A stretch of DNA of 64,000 bases from Burkholderia sp. D-99 (GTDB lineage: Bacteria; Pseudomonadota; Gammaproteobacteria; Burkholderiales; Burkholderiaceae): the NCBI RefSeq assembly GCF_011605345.1, contig NZ_JAAOXM010000007.1:284524-348523 (forward strand), written 5' to 3'. The notes beneath the pieces were generated by a model. It saw only the letters and a list, made by a program, of their open reading frames with translations, was not told the DNA's origin and searched no databases. Within the stretch, counting starts at the first letter, position 1. Each line of letters opens with the position of its first letter. Positions 53,781-63,069 of this stretch are shown here, piece by piece. A program made the position numbers and the translations under genes.

Positions 53781-56009
53781 TCAGGCGACTGCGTCGACGA
53801 TGCCGTTCAGCGTCGCGCTCGGGCGCATCGCCTGGCTCGTCAGGTCGACGTTCGGACGGAAGTAGCCGCCGATCGCCTGCGCCTTGCCCTGCGCGGCAGC
53901 CAGCTCTTCCAGAATGCGCGCTTCGTTGTCGGACAATGCCTTCGCCACACCTTCGAACTGCGCCTTCAGCGCGGCGTCCTCGGTCTGCTCGGCCAGCGCC
54001 TGCGCCCAGTACAGGCACAGGTAGAAGTGGCTGCCGCGGTTGTCGAGGCCGCCGACCTTGCGCGCCGGCGACTTGTTCTCGTCCAGGAACTTGCCGGTCG
54101 CCTGGTCGAGCGTCTTCGCGAGCACGACCGCCTTCGGGTTCTGGTACGCGTTGCCGAGGTGTTCGAGCGACGCAGCCAGTGCGAGGAATTCGCCGAGCGA
54201 ATCCCAGCGCAGGAAGCCTTCCTCGACGAACTGCTGCACGTGCTTCGGCGCCGAGCCGCCCGCACCCGTTTCGAACATCCCGCCGCCGGCCATCAGCGGC
54301 ACGATCGACAGCATCTTCGCGCTGGTGCCGAGCTCCATGATCGGGAACAGGTCGGTCAGGTAGTCGCGCAGCACGTTGCCCGTGACCGAGATCGTGTCCT
54401 TGCCCGCGCGGATGCGCTCGAGCGAGAAACGCGTCGCTTCGACCGGCGTCATCACGCGGATATCGAGGCCGTTCGTGTCGTGATCCTTCAGGTAGCGTTC
54501 GACCTTCGCGATGATCTGCGCATCGTGCGCACGCGCCGGATCGAGCCAGAACACGGCCGGTGCGCCGGTCGCACGCGCGCGGTTGACCGCGAGCTTGACC
54601 CAGTCCTGCACCGGTGCGTCCTTCGTCTGGCACATGCGCCAGATGTCGCCCGATTCCACTGCATGCTCGAGCAGCACGTTGCCGGCTTCGTCGGTGACGC
54701 GCACGACGCCATCGGCCGGAATCTGGAACGTCTTGTCGTGCGAACCGTATTCTTCGGCCGCCTGCGCCATCAGGCCGACGTTCGGCACGCTGCCCATCGT
54801 GACCGGATCGAACGCGCCGTGCTGCTTGCAATCTTCGATCACGGCCTGGTAGACACCGGCGTAGCAACGGTCCGGAATCACGGCCTTCGCATCGTACAGA
54901 GCGCCGTCCGGGCCCCACATGCCGCCCGAATCTCGGATCATCGCCGGCATCGACGCGTCGACGATCACGTCGCTCGGCACGTGCAGGTTCGTGATGCCCT
55001 TGTCCGAGTTGACCATCGCGAGGCGCGGGCGCACCGCGTATTCGGCCTTGATGTCGGCTTCGATCGCTTCGCGCGTGTCGGCCGGCAGGTCCTTCAGGCG
55101 CGCGTACAGATCGCCGATCCCGTTGTTCGGGTTGAAGCCTGCCTGCGCCAGCACGTCCGCGTGCTTCGCGAGCGCGTCGCGGTAGAACACCGACACGAAG
55201 TGACCGAACAGGATCGGGTCCGAGACCTTCATCATGGTCGCCTTCAGGTGCACCGAGAACAGCACGTCCTGCGCCTTCGCGTCGGCGATCTGCGCTTCGA
55301 TGAAGCTGCGCAGCGCATTGCGGCTCATCACCGATGCGTCGATGACTTCACCGGCCTTCACGGCCGTCTTTTCCTTCAGCACCTTCTTCGCGCCGTCGGT
55401 CGTCGTGAGTTCGATCTTCACGCTGCCGGCATCGGCGATCAGCGCCGATTTCTCGCTGCCGTAGAAGTCGCCTTCGCTCATGTGCGCGACGTGTGCCTTC
55501 GACGTGGCCTGCCACGCGCCCATCTTGTGCGGGTGCTTGCGTGCGTAGTTCTTGACCGACAGCGGCGCGCGGCGGTCGGAGTTGCCTTCGCGCAGCACCG
55601 GGTTCACCGCGCTGCCCTTGATCTTGTCGTAGCGGGCCTTGACCGCCTTCTCTTCGTCCGTCGACGGATCTTCCGGGTAGGCCGGAAGCTTGAAGCCCTG
55701 CGCCTGCAGTTCGGCGATCGCGGCCTTCAGCTGCGGCACCGATGCGCTGATGTTCGGCAGCTTGATGATGTTCGCTTCCGGCTTCAGCGTGAGCTGGCCC
55801 AGCTCGGCCAGATCGTCGGAACCCTTCTGCTCGGGCGGCAGGACGTCTGCGAATGCCGCGATGATGCGGCCGGCGAGCGAGATGTCGCGCGTTTCGACGG
55901 CGACGCCGGACGAGCGCGTGAAGGCCTTGACGATCGGCAGCAGCGAATAGGTCGCGAGCGCGGGCGCTTCGTCAGTGAGGGTGTAGATGATCTTGGGCGA
56001 AGTGGACAT
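53781..56009 (-). CDS. NADP-dependent isocitrate dehydrogenase, monomeric type
   Basis: 742 aa from ATG 56009 (MSTSPKIIYTLTDEAPALAT), full length for the monomeric (icd II) family. KGSDDLAELG, NRRAPLSVKNYARKHPHKMG-like sequence (SDRRAPLSVKNYARKHPH), MSEGDFYGSEKS, DMRNSD-type NLHVPSDVIVDASMPAMIRD are all family blocks. It decarboxylates isocitrate to 2-oxoglutarate. An upstream extension to 56264 is a shadow. It follows the unrelated dimeric icd on the same strand, 281 bp apart. Confidence 0.95.
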   Translation of the reverse strand: MSTSPKIIYTLTDEAPALATYSLLPIVKAFTRSSGVAVETRDISLAGRIIAAFADVLPPEQKGSDDLAELGQLTLKPEANIIKLPNISASVPQLKAAIAELQAQGFKLPAYPEDPSTDEEKAVKARYDKIKGSAVNPVLREGNSDRRAPLSVKNYARKHPHKMGAWQATSKAHVAHMSEGDFYGSEKSALIADAGSVKIELTTTDGAKKVLKEKTAVKAGEVIDASVMSRNALRSFIEAQIADAKAQDVLFSVHLKATMMKVSDPILFGHFVSVFYRDALAKHADVLAQAGFNPNNGIGDLYARLKDLPADTREAIEADIKAEYAVRPRLAMVNSDKGITNLHVPSDVIVDASMPAMIRDSGGMWGPDGALYDAKAVIPDRCYAGVYQAVIEDCKQHGAFDPVTMGSVPNVGLMAQAAEEYGSHDKTFQIPADGVVRVTDEAGNVLLEHAVESGDIWRMCQTKDAPVQDWVKLAVNRARATGAPAVFWLDPARAHDAQIIAKVERYLKDHDTNGLDIRVMTPVEATRFSLERIRAGKDTISVTGNVLRDYLTDLFPIMELGTSAKMLSIVPLMAGGGMFETGAGGSAPKHVQQFVEEGFLRWDSLGEFLALAASLEHLGNAYQNPKAVVLAKTLDQATGKFLDENKSPARKVGGLDNRGSHFYLCLYWAQALAEQTEDAALKAQFEGVAKALSDNEARILEELAAAQGKAQAIGGYFRPNVDLTSQAMRPSATLNGIVDAVA

Positions 56010-56290
56010 GGTCGATGCGTTGCTACGTGAAAATTTTGGACTGAGGAGCGCCGGCGGTAACCGGCGGGGAGCGACCGGGTCGGTCGCGAAAGGGGCACGC
56101 CGGCTCAGCCGGGCGGTGGTGTTGCGAGGGCCGTCATGTTCTACCTTGCAGGGCCTCCGGGCCGCATCGCAGCGCCGCGGCCCGCATGCCGGACCGCCCT
56201 GCCAACAAACCTGCCATCCACGAAACGCTCCGGCGCCGGCAGTCAGCGCCGGGGCGGCCGGCAACCTGCCGGCCCACCCCGGAAGGGGTC

Positions 56291-57547
56291 TTACATGTTC
56301 TCGATCAGCACTTCACCGAAGCCCGAGCACGACACCTGCGTCGCACCTTCCATCAGGCGCGCGAAGTCGTACGTGACGCGCTTCTGCAGGATCGACTTCT
56401 CCATCGACGCGATGATCGTGTCGGCCGCTTCCGTCCAGCCGAGGTGGCGCAGCATCATTTCCGCCGACAGGATCTCGGAACCGGGGTTCACGTAATCCTT
56501 GCCTGCGTACTTCGGTGCCGTGCCGTGCGTCGCCTCGAACATCGCGACCGAATCCGACAGGTTCGCACCCGGCGCGATCCCGATTCCGCCGACCTGTGCG
56601 GCCAGTGCGTCGGAGATGTAGTCGCCGTTCAGGTTCAGCGTGGCGATGACATCGTATTCGGCCGGGCGCAGCAGGATCTGCTGCAGGAATGCGTCGGCGA
56701 TCGAATCCTTGATCACGATCTCGTTGCCCGTCTTCGGGTTCTTCACGCGCATCCACGGGCCGCCGTCGATCAGCTCGCCGCCGAATTCCTTCTGTGCAAG
56801 CGCGTAGCCGGCATCACGGAACAGGCCTTCCGTGAACTTCATGATGTTGCCCTTGTGCACCAGCGTGACCGACTTGCGATCGTTGTCGATCGCGTACTGG
56901 ATCGCCTTGCGCACGAGACGCTCGGTGCCTTCGGTCGACACGGGCTTGACGCCGATCCCCGAGGTTTCCGGGAAGCGGATCTTCTTCACGCCCATCTCGT
57001 CCTGCAGGAACTTGATCACCTTCTTCGCCTGCTCGGAGCCCGCGGCCCATTCGATGCCCGCGTAGATGTCTTCCGAGTTCTCGCGGAAGATCACCATGTC
57101 GATCTTTTGCGGCTCGCGCACCGGCGACGGCACGCCCTTGAAGTACTGGACCGGGCGCAGACACACGTAGAGATCGAGTTCCTGGCGCAGCGCGACGTTC
57201 AGCGAACGGATGCCGCCGCCGACCGGGGTCGTGAGCGGCCCCTTGATCGAGACCACGTATTCCTTGAGCACCTGCAGCGTTTCGTCCGGGAGCCACACGT
57301 CCGGGCCGTACACCTTCGTCGCCTTCTCGCCCGCGAAGATCTCCATCCAGTGGATCTTGCGCTTGCCCTTGTAGGCATGCGCGACCGCCGCATCGACGAC
57401 CTTGATCATGACCGGCGTGATATCGAAGCCCGTACCGTCGCCTTCGATATAGGGAATGATCGGCTGATCGGAAACGTTGAGCGAGAAGTCCTTGTTGACG
57501 GTGATCTTGTCACCGCCTTCCGGAACCTTGATGTGCTGATACGGCAT
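56291..57547 (-). CDS. icd: NADP-dependent isocitrate dehydrogenase, dimeric type
   Basis: 418 aa homodimeric TCA-cycle enzyme. Contains IPYIEGDGTG at the N-terminus, the substrate and phospho-regulation region DMVIFRENSEDIYAGIEW (the Ser of the E. coli IDH kinase site is in RENSED), and the metal site DVIATLNLNGDYISDALAAQ with TLNLNGD. ATG 57547 (MPYQHIKVPEGG). Upstream at 57713-57728 is a perfect palindrome that may control it. Confidence 0.96.
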   Translation of the reverse strand: MPYQHIKVPEGGDKITVNKDFSLNVSDQPIIPYIEGDGTGFDITPVMIKVVDAAVAHAYKGKRKIHWMEIFAGEKATKVYGPDVWLPDETLQVLKEYVVSIKGPLTTPVGGGIRSLNVALRQELDLYVCLRPVQYFKGVPSPVREPQKIDMVIFRENSEDIYAGIEWAAGSEQAKKVIKFLQDEMGVKKIRFPETSGIGVKPVSTEGTERLVRKAIQYAIDNDRKSVTLVHKGNIMKFTEGLFRDAGYALAQKEFGGELIDGGPWMRVKNPKTGNEIVIKDSIADAFLQQILLRPAEYDVIATLNLNGDYISDALAAQVGGIGIAPGANLSDSVAMFEATHGTAPKYAGKDYVNPGSEILSAEMMLRHLGWTEAADTIIASMEKSILQKRVTYDFARLMEGATQVSCSGFGEVLIENM

Positions 57548-57712
57548 GATCGACTCCAGTGACGTGGCTGAGCAGGTGATGCTGGTCGAAGCTGCGCGCG
57601 TGGCGGGGGCGCGGCATGGCCACCCCGTGACGGCAACAGCGAGCCGCTATTCTAGCGCCCCAACCGGGCACTTCGGCACGAAGCGCGGCACTGCGTATCA
57701 AGACCCCACTTA

Positions 57713-57728
57713 TGTCTTATATAAGACA
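57713..57728. promoter_or_regulatory. 16-bp perfect palindrome TGTCTTATATAAGACA
   Basis: Exact inverted repeat in the icd / rluE divergent spacer, 166 bp upstream of icd and 97 bp upstream of the pseudouridine synthase gene. The AT-rich core stands out in GC-rich DNA. It has the size and symmetry of an operator for a dimeric repressor, for example a GntR/FadR-type protein; no regulator can be assigned by eye. Confidence 0.6.
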
Positions 57729-57824
57729 GAGGACTTGCCGTTCCGTATTATGCATTAAGATTCCGCCATTTGCCATAGACCGCCCGCCCCCGCTTCCCGC
57801 GGCGCGCCGGGTGGGCGCCCCGCC

Positions 57825-58400
57825 ATGAACCTGATCGCCCTCAACAAGCCGTTCGGCACGATTTGCCAGTTTTCCGCGCACGAGACGCGCCCGTCACTCG
57901 GCGACTGGGTAAAAACGCCCGGCGTCTACGCGGCCGGCCGGCTGGACGCGGACAGCGAGGGGTTGCTGCTGCTCACCGACGACGGCGCGCTGCAGGCGCG
58001 CATCGCCGAGCCTCGCCACAAGCTCGTCAAGCGCTACTGGGCGCAAGTCGAGGGCGCGCCCGGCCCTGGCGACCTGAAGGCGCTCGCGCGCGGCGTCGAC
58101 CTCGGCGACTACGTGACGCGCCCATGCCGCGCCGAATTCATCGAACCGCCCGACACGCTGTGGCCGCGCAACCCGCCGATCCGCTACCGCGCCGCGATCC
58201 CGACCACGTGGATCGAACTCGCGATCACCGAAGGCAAGAATCGGCAGGTGCGCCGGATGACGGCGGCCGTCGGCTTCCCGACGTTGCGCCTGGTGCGCGT
58301 CGGCATCGGCACACTGGATATATTTGCGCTCGGCATTGCACCGGGAGAAACAATTGCACTGCCGCCACGCGCGCCGTGGGACGGTTTCGCGCCCGCCTGA
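57825..58400 (+). CDS. RluE/RsuA-family 23S rRNA pseudouridine synthase
   Basis: 191 aa. Lacks an S4 domain and starts directly with the catalytic domain: NKPFGTICQFS, then Asp41 in AGRLDADSEGLLLLTDDG, KRYWAQVEG, and TEGKNRQVRRMTAAVGFPT. This domain-only form is like RluE (U2457). Divergent from icd across the palindrome region. Confidence 0.88.
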   Translation: MNLIALNKPFGTICQFSAHETRPSLGDWVKTPGVYAAGRLDADSEGLLLLTDDGALQARIAEPRHKLVKRYWAQVEGAPGPGDLKALARGVDLGDYVTRPCRAEFIEPPDTLWPRNPPIRYRAAIPTTWIELAITEGKNRQVRRMTAAVGFPTLRLVRVGIGTLDIFALGIAPGETIALPPRAPWDGFAPA

Positions 58401-58683
58401 TGACGAATTCGGGACGTACGAATTTTTCGTCATCTTTTTCGTCAACCGCCTGCGAAGATCGCGCGTTAAACCACGCAGATGCCAACCTTAGCTATCCGGC
58501 ATTGGCAGCCGAGCCGTGTTTGCGTCACAAAAGCGACGTTTTTATCGAATACGATTCGGCGCCCGCAGCGCAATGAGAAATTTCTCGAAGCGTCTGTCAA
58601 CCGAAAGGTGGATGGCACCGTTAGACGACATGACTCCTATTGCCGGGTCATTTGGTTAATTAACTAAAGCTGAGGAACACAAC

Positions 58684-58899
58684 ATGAACAAACTGATCGC
58701 CGCTCTGGTCGCTGGCCTCTTCGCAACGGCTGCTTTCGCACAAGCATCGGCTCCGGAAGCTGCTCCGGCTGCTGCTGAAGCTGCTTCGGCACCGGCTAAG
58801 CACGCTGCCAAGAAGCACCACGCAGCCAAGAAGCACCACAAGGCATCGAAGAAGGCTGCAGCAAGCGACGCAGCAGCACCGGCAGCTGCTTCGAACTAA
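58684..58899 (+). CDS. Exported Ala/Lys/His-rich small protein, 71 aa
   Basis: Clear signal peptide MNKLIAALVAGLFATAAFAQ, cut after AFA. The mature part of about 51 residues is almost only Ala, Lys, His, Pro, Ser and Glu, with HAAKKHHAAKKHHKASKK in the middle; strongly basic. It resembles acid-shock or metal-buffering small proteins in composition, but homology cannot be shown. A good GCTGAGGAACAC ribosome site precedes the ATG and a strong terminator follows. Confidence 0.8.
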   Translation: MNKLIAALVAGLFATAAFAQASAPEAAPAAAEAASAPAKHAAKKHHAAKKHHKASKKAAASDAAAPAAASN

Positions 58900-58958
58900 G
58901 TAAGCTTGCTGTAATAACGCAGTCAAGAACACGCAGTCTTGCCGTTCTTACGGCGTTG

Positions 58959-58997
58959 AAAGGCAGATCACCGCAAGGCGATCTGCCTTTTTCTTTT
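58959..58997 (+). terminator. Terminator after the Ala/Lys/His-rich gene
   Basis: 11-bp stem AAAGGCAGATC / GATCTGCCTTT with an ACCGCAAGGC loop, then TTTTTCTTTT. Confidence 0.92.
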
Positions 58998-59059
58998 GTG
59001 TGCCCGCCGGCACGCATCGCGTACCATGCGGGTCTTGTTTTCCAGATAGGAGCCTTGCT

Positions 59060-59560
59060 GTGCAATTCTCCCTGCGCTCGTCGCTCGGCCGCCTTGCGCG
59101 CGCCGCCGTGTTTCCCGCCGCGCTCGCCGTCCTCGCATTCGGCATGCAGGCCGCCAGCGCGCAAGTGCCGCCCGGCGCCAAGCAGCCGAGCGAATTCCCG
59201 CGCGTGAAGCTGCGCGCCGGCATGTACGTGATCGACGCGGCCGTCGCCGCGAACGACCCCGACCGCGAACAGGGGCTAATGTACCGTTCGCAGCTCGCGC
59301 CGAACGAAGGCATGCTGTTCGTGTTCAACGAGAACGCGGTGCACTGCTTCTGGATGAAGAACACGCTGATCCCGCTGTCGATCGCATTCATCCGCGCGGA
59401 CGGCACGATCACCGACATCGACGAGATGAAGGCCGAGACGACCGACAACCACTGCCCGCGCAACAACGGCGTCTATGCACTCGAAATGAGCAAGGGCTGG
59501 TTCGCGGCGAAGGGCATCAAGCCCGGCATGAAGCTCGAAGGCCTGCCTCAGGCCCAGTAA
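59060..59560 (+). CDS. DUF192 periplasmic protein
   Basis: 166 aa from GTG 59060, with AGGAG 6 bp upstream; a longer ATG-started frame begins at 59000 but without the signal structure. Signal peptide to about VFPAALAVLAFGMQAASAQ, then the DUF192 domain: REQGLMYRSQLAPNEGMLFVF, FWMKNTLIPLSIAFI, and GWFAAKGIKPGMKLEGL. Domain function unknown; periplasmic location is inferred from the signal. Confidence 0.88.
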   Translation: MQFSLRSSLGRLARAAVFPAALAVLAFGMQAASAQVPPGAKQPSEFPRVKLRAGMYVIDAAVAANDPDREQGLMYRSQLAPNEGMLFVFNENAVHCFWMKNTLIPLSIAFIRADGTITDIDEMKAETTDNHCPRNNGVYALEMSKGWFAAKGIKPGMKLEGLPQAQ

Positions 59561-59605
59561 CGGGCATCGCCGCGCCGCCGACCCGCATCGCGCCGCGCAC
59601 CGACC

Positions 59606-59640
59606 GAAGCCGGCCGCCTGTTGCGCGTCGGCTTTTTTTT
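59606..59640 (+). terminator. Probable terminator after the DUF192 gene
   Basis: Stem AAGCCG ... CGGCTT with a 20-nt interior and a run of eight T. Weaker stem than others here. Confidence 0.6.
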
Positions 59641-59788
59641 CGCCTGCCGGCGGCGGCGCCCGCCTTGATTCGGCAAACGCTGCCCGCATCTGCAAAAGCC
59701 ACAGACAAGCGCTATCCTTTAAATCTCGCTTGTCCATCCCGGGCCGGCCCGGCCGGCCCGCTTACGATCCGAACCCAAGGAGGTTCAC

Positions 59789-61900
59789 GTGCCCCGCAAA
59801 ACCCCCATCGAGCGCTATCGCAATATCGGGATCAGCGCTCACATCGATGCCGGCAAGACCACGACGACCGAGCGCATCCTGTTTTACACCGGCGTGAGCC
59901 ACAAGATCGGTGAAGTGCACGACGGCGCGGCCACGATGGACTGGATGGAGCAGGAGCAGGAACGCGGCATCACGATCACGTCGGCTGCGACCACGGCCTT
60001 CTGGAAGGGCATGGCCGGCAACTATCCGGAACACCGGATCAACATCATCGACACGCCCGGGCACGTCGACTTCACGATTGAAGTCGAGCGCTCGATGCGC
60101 GTGCTCGACGGCGCGTGCATGGTCTACGACTCGGTCGGCGGCGTGCAGCCGCAATCCGAAACCGTCTGGCGCCAGGCCAACAAGTACAAGGTGCCGCGCA
60201 TCGCGTTCGTCAACAAGATGGACCGCGTCGGCGCCGATTTCTTCCGCGTGCAGCGGCAGATCGGCGAGCGCCTGAAAGGCGTCGCGGTGCCGATCCAGAT
60301 TCCGATCGGCGCGGAAGATCATTTCCAGGGCGTCGTCGACCTCGTGAAGATGAAGGCGATCGTGTGGGACGACGAAAGCCAGGGCGTGAAATTCACGTAC
60401 GAGGAGATCCCCGCGAACCTCGTCGAGCTCGCGCACGAATGGCGCGAGAAGATGGTCGAGGCCGCAGCGGAAGCGAGCGAGGAACTGCTCGAGAAGTACC
60501 TGCACGACCATGAATCGCTGACCGAGGACGAGATCAAGGCCGCGTTGCGCAAGCGCACGGTCGCGAACGAGATCGTGCCGATGCTGTGCGGCAGCGCGTT
60601 CAAGAACAAGGGCGTGCAGGCGATGCTCGACGCGGTGATCGACTACCTGCCGTCGCCCGTCGACGTGCCGGCGATCCTCGGCCACGACTTCCACGACCCG
60701 GACAAGCCGGCGGAACGTCATCCGAGCGATGACGAGCCGTTCTCGTCGCTCGCGTTCAAGATCATGACCGACCCGTTCGTCGGCCAGTTGATCTTCTTCC
60801 GCGTGTATTCGGGTGTCGTCGAATCCGGCGACACGGTGCTCAACGCGACCAAGGACAAGAAGGAACGGCTCGGCCGGATCCTGCAGATGCATGCGAACGA
60901 GCGCAAGGAAATCAAGGAAGTGCGCGCGGGCGACATCGCGGCGGCCGTCGGCCTGAAGGAAGCGACCACCGGCGACACGCTGTGCGATCCGGCGAAGCCG
61001 ATCATCCTCGAGAAGATGGAATTCCCGGAGCCGGTGATCTCGCAGGCCGTCGAGCCGAAGACGAAGGCCGACCAGGAAAAGATGGGCCTCGCGCTGAACC
61101 GCCTCGCGCAGGAAGATCCGTCGTTCCGCGTGCAGACCGACGAAGAGTCCGGCCAGACGATCATTTCGGGGATGGGCGAGCTCCACCTCGAAATCCTGGT
61201 CGACCGGATGAAGCGCGAATTCGGCGTCGAAGCGACGGTCGGCAAGCCCCAGGTCGCGTATCGCGAGACGGTGCGCACGACGGCGTCCGACGTCGAAGGC
61301 AAGTTCGTCAAGCAGTCGGGCGGCCGCGGCCAGTACGGCCATGCGGTGATCACGCTGGAGCCGAACCCCGGCAAGGGCTACGAGTTCCTCGACGAGATCA
61401 AGGGCGGCGTGATTCCGCGCGAGTTCATCCCGGCCGTCGACAAGGGCATCACCGAAACGCTGAAGAGCGGCGTGCTCGCGGGCTACCCGGTCGTCGACGT
61501 GAAGGTGCACCTGACGTTCGGCTCGTACCACGACGTCGACTCGAACGAAAACGCGTTCCGGATGGCCGGCTCGATGGCGTTCAAGGAAGCGATGCGCAAG
61601 GCGAAACCCGTGCTGCTCGAGCCGATGATGGCCGTCGAGGTCGAGACGCCCGAGGAATTCATGGGCAACGTGATGGGCGACCTGTCGAGCCGGCGCGGCA
61701 TCGTGCAGGGGATGGAAGATATCGCCGGTGGCGGCGGCAAGCTCGTGCGCGCCGAGGTGCCGCTCGCGGAGATGTTCGGCTATTCGACGTCGCTGCGTTC
61801 GGCCACGCAGGGCCGCGCAACCTACACGATGGAGTTCAAGCAGTACGCGGAAACGCCGGCCAACGTATCGGAAGGCGTGATCAGCGCGAAAGTGAAGTAA
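59789..61900 (+). CDS. fusA: Elongation factor G
   Basis: 703 aa ribosomal translocase. Five EF-G domains: G domain with AHIDAGKTTTTERILF, DTPGHVDFTIEVERS and NKMDRVG; domain IV and V sequences GGRGQYGHAVITLEP and QGRATYTMEFKQYAETP. Full length and well conserved. No rpsL, rpsG or tuf gene accompanies it, so it is not the str-operon copy; Burkholderia often has two EF-G genes. AAGGAGG ribosome site lies just before the ATG (gtgcccc... precedes; ATG read as GTG 59789). Confidence 0.93.
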   Translation: MPRKTPIERYRNIGISAHIDAGKTTTTERILFYTGVSHKIGEVHDGAATMDWMEQEQERGITITSAATTAFWKGMAGNYPEHRINIIDTPGHVDFTIEVERSMRVLDGACMVYDSVGGVQPQSETVWRQANKYKVPRIAFVNKMDRVGADFFRVQRQIGERLKGVAVPIQIPIGAEDHFQGVVDLVKMKAIVWDDESQGVKFTYEEIPANLVELAHEWREKMVEAAAEASEELLEKYLHDHESLTEDEIKAALRKRTVANEIVPMLCGSAFKNKGVQAMLDAVIDYLPSPVDVPAILGHDFHDPDKPAERHPSDDEPFSSLAFKIMTDPFVGQLIFFRVYSGVVESGDTVLNATKDKKERLGRILQMHANERKEIKEVRAGDIAAAVGLKEATTGDTLCDPAKPIILEKMEFPEPVISQAVEPKTKADQEKMGLALNRLAQEDPSFRVQTDEESGQTIISGMGELHLEILVDRMKREFGVEATVGKPQVAYRETVRTTASDVEGKFVKQSGGRGQYGHAVITLEPNPGKGYEFLDEIKGGVIPREFIPAVDKGITETLKSGVLAGYPVVDVKVHLTFGSYHDVDSNENAFRMAGSMAFKEAMRKAKPVLLEPMMAVEVETPEEFMGNVMGDLSSRRGIVQGMEDIAGGGGKLVRAEVPLAEMFGYSTSLRSATQGRATYTMEFKQYAETPANVSEGVISAKVK

Positions 61901-61934
61901 GCGCGGCGCGATCTCGCGCTGCCGCACGCAGGCA

Positions 61935-61966
61935 AGGCCCGTCCGGTTCCGGACGGGCCTTTTTCA
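61935..61966 (+). terminator. Terminator of the EF-G gene
   Basis: Perfect 10-12-bp stem AGGCCCGTCC / GGACGGGCCT around GGTTCC, followed by TTTTTC. Confidence 0.94.
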
Positions 61967-62064
61967 TTCCTGCACGCCGTGCGCGCGGACTATTTTGACC
62001 GGCACGTCCGGTATTTTTTTCGCGTGCCACAATGCATCGCGATTCGTCAGATGGAACCATCCCG

Positions 62065-63069
62065 ATGCCGCCCACCCCTGCCCTGCGCCGCCTGCTGATC
62101 CTCTATGCCGGTCTGATCGCCGCGAACGCCGCCGTCTGGCTGTGGGCGCTCGCCGTGTTGCGCGATCATCCTCTGCTGCTCGGCACCGCGGCGATCGCTT
62201 ACGGGCTCGGGCTGCGTCATGCGGTCGACGCCGATCACATCGCCGCGATCGACGTCGCGACGCGCAAGCTGATGCAGGACGGCCAGCGTCCGGTGAGCGT
62301 CGGCCTGTTCTTCTCGCTCGGCCATTCGACGATCGTGATCGCCGCGACGCTAGGCATCGCGCTGACGGCATTCGCGCTGCGCGACCGGTTCGATGCGTTC
62401 CGCGAGATCGGCGGCACGATCGGCACGGCGGTGTCGGCCACCTTCCTGCTCGTGCTCGCGTGCGTGAACCTGGCGATCCTGCGCGACGTGTGGCGGCGCT
62501 ATCGCGGCACGCACGGGCACGACGCCGCGCATGTGCACCGTCCTGCCGGGCTCGTGTCCCGGCTGCTGCGTCCGCTGTTCCGGTTCGTGTCGAAGAGCTG
62601 GCACATGTATCCGGTCGGCGTGCTGTTCGGGTTAGGTTTCGATACTGCAACCGAAATCGGCCTGCTTGCGATCGCTGCCGCGCAGGCGAGCCAGGGGCTG
62701 CCGGTCTATACGGTCATGCTGTTTCCCGCGCTTTTCACCGCCGGCATGACGCTGATCGACTCGACCGACAACGTGCTGATGATTCACGCGTACGGCTGGG
62801 CGATGGACGATCCGCAGCGCAAACTGCTCTACAACGCGAGCATCACGTTCGTCTCGGCGGCCGTCGCGCTGGCGATCGGCGGGATCGAGGCGGCCGGCCT
62901 GCTGGCCGACAAGCTGTCGCTGACGGGCCCCGTGCGCGACGCGCTCGATGCGCTCGGCGAACGCTTCGGCGCGATCGGCTACGGCATCGTCGCACTGTTC
63001 CTCGTCTGCTGGATTGCATCGATCCTGTTCCACCGCTGGCAGCGCGCGGCCGATGCGCCTGCGCGCTGA
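62065..63069 (+). CDS. NiCoT-family nickel/cobalt transporter
   Basis: 334 aa, eight transmembrane helices. Signature RHAVDADHIAAID (H-A-V-D-A-D-H) in helix II and FFSLGHSTIV and LGFDTATEIGLL further on are the NiCoT (HoxN/NixA) hallmarks. Specific metal (Ni2+ or Co2+) cannot be told. ATG 62065 chosen; the frame also opens 11 codons upstream at 62032. No cobalamin or nickel riboswitch is visible ahead of it. Confidence 0.9.
   Translation: MPPTPALRRLLILYAGLIAANAAVWLWALAVLRDHPLLLGTAAIAYGLGLRHAVDADHIAAIDVATRKLMQDGQRPVSVGLFFSLGHSTIVIAATLGIALTAFALRDRFDAFREIGGTIGTAVSATFLLVLACVNLAILRDVWRRYRGTHGHDAAHVHRPAGLVSRLLRPLFRFVSKSWHMYPVGVLFGLGFDTATEIGLLAIAAAQASQGLPVYTVMLFPALFTAGMTLIDSTDNVLMIHAYGWAMDDPQRKLLYNASITFVSAAVALAIGGIEAAGLLADKLSLTGPVRDALDALGERFGAIGYGIVALFLVCWIASILFHRWQRAADAPAR

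Noticed and set aside
58660..58932. Minus-strand frame opposite the Ala/Lys/His-rich gene
   Set aside because: It is a Cys/Ser/Leu-rich antisense reading of the low-complexity gene and lacks a ribosome site.
62000..62064. Cobalamin or nickel riboswitch before the NiCoT gene
   Set aside because: No B12-box-like sequence or long structured leader is seen; the terminator of EF-G ends only about 100 bp upstream.
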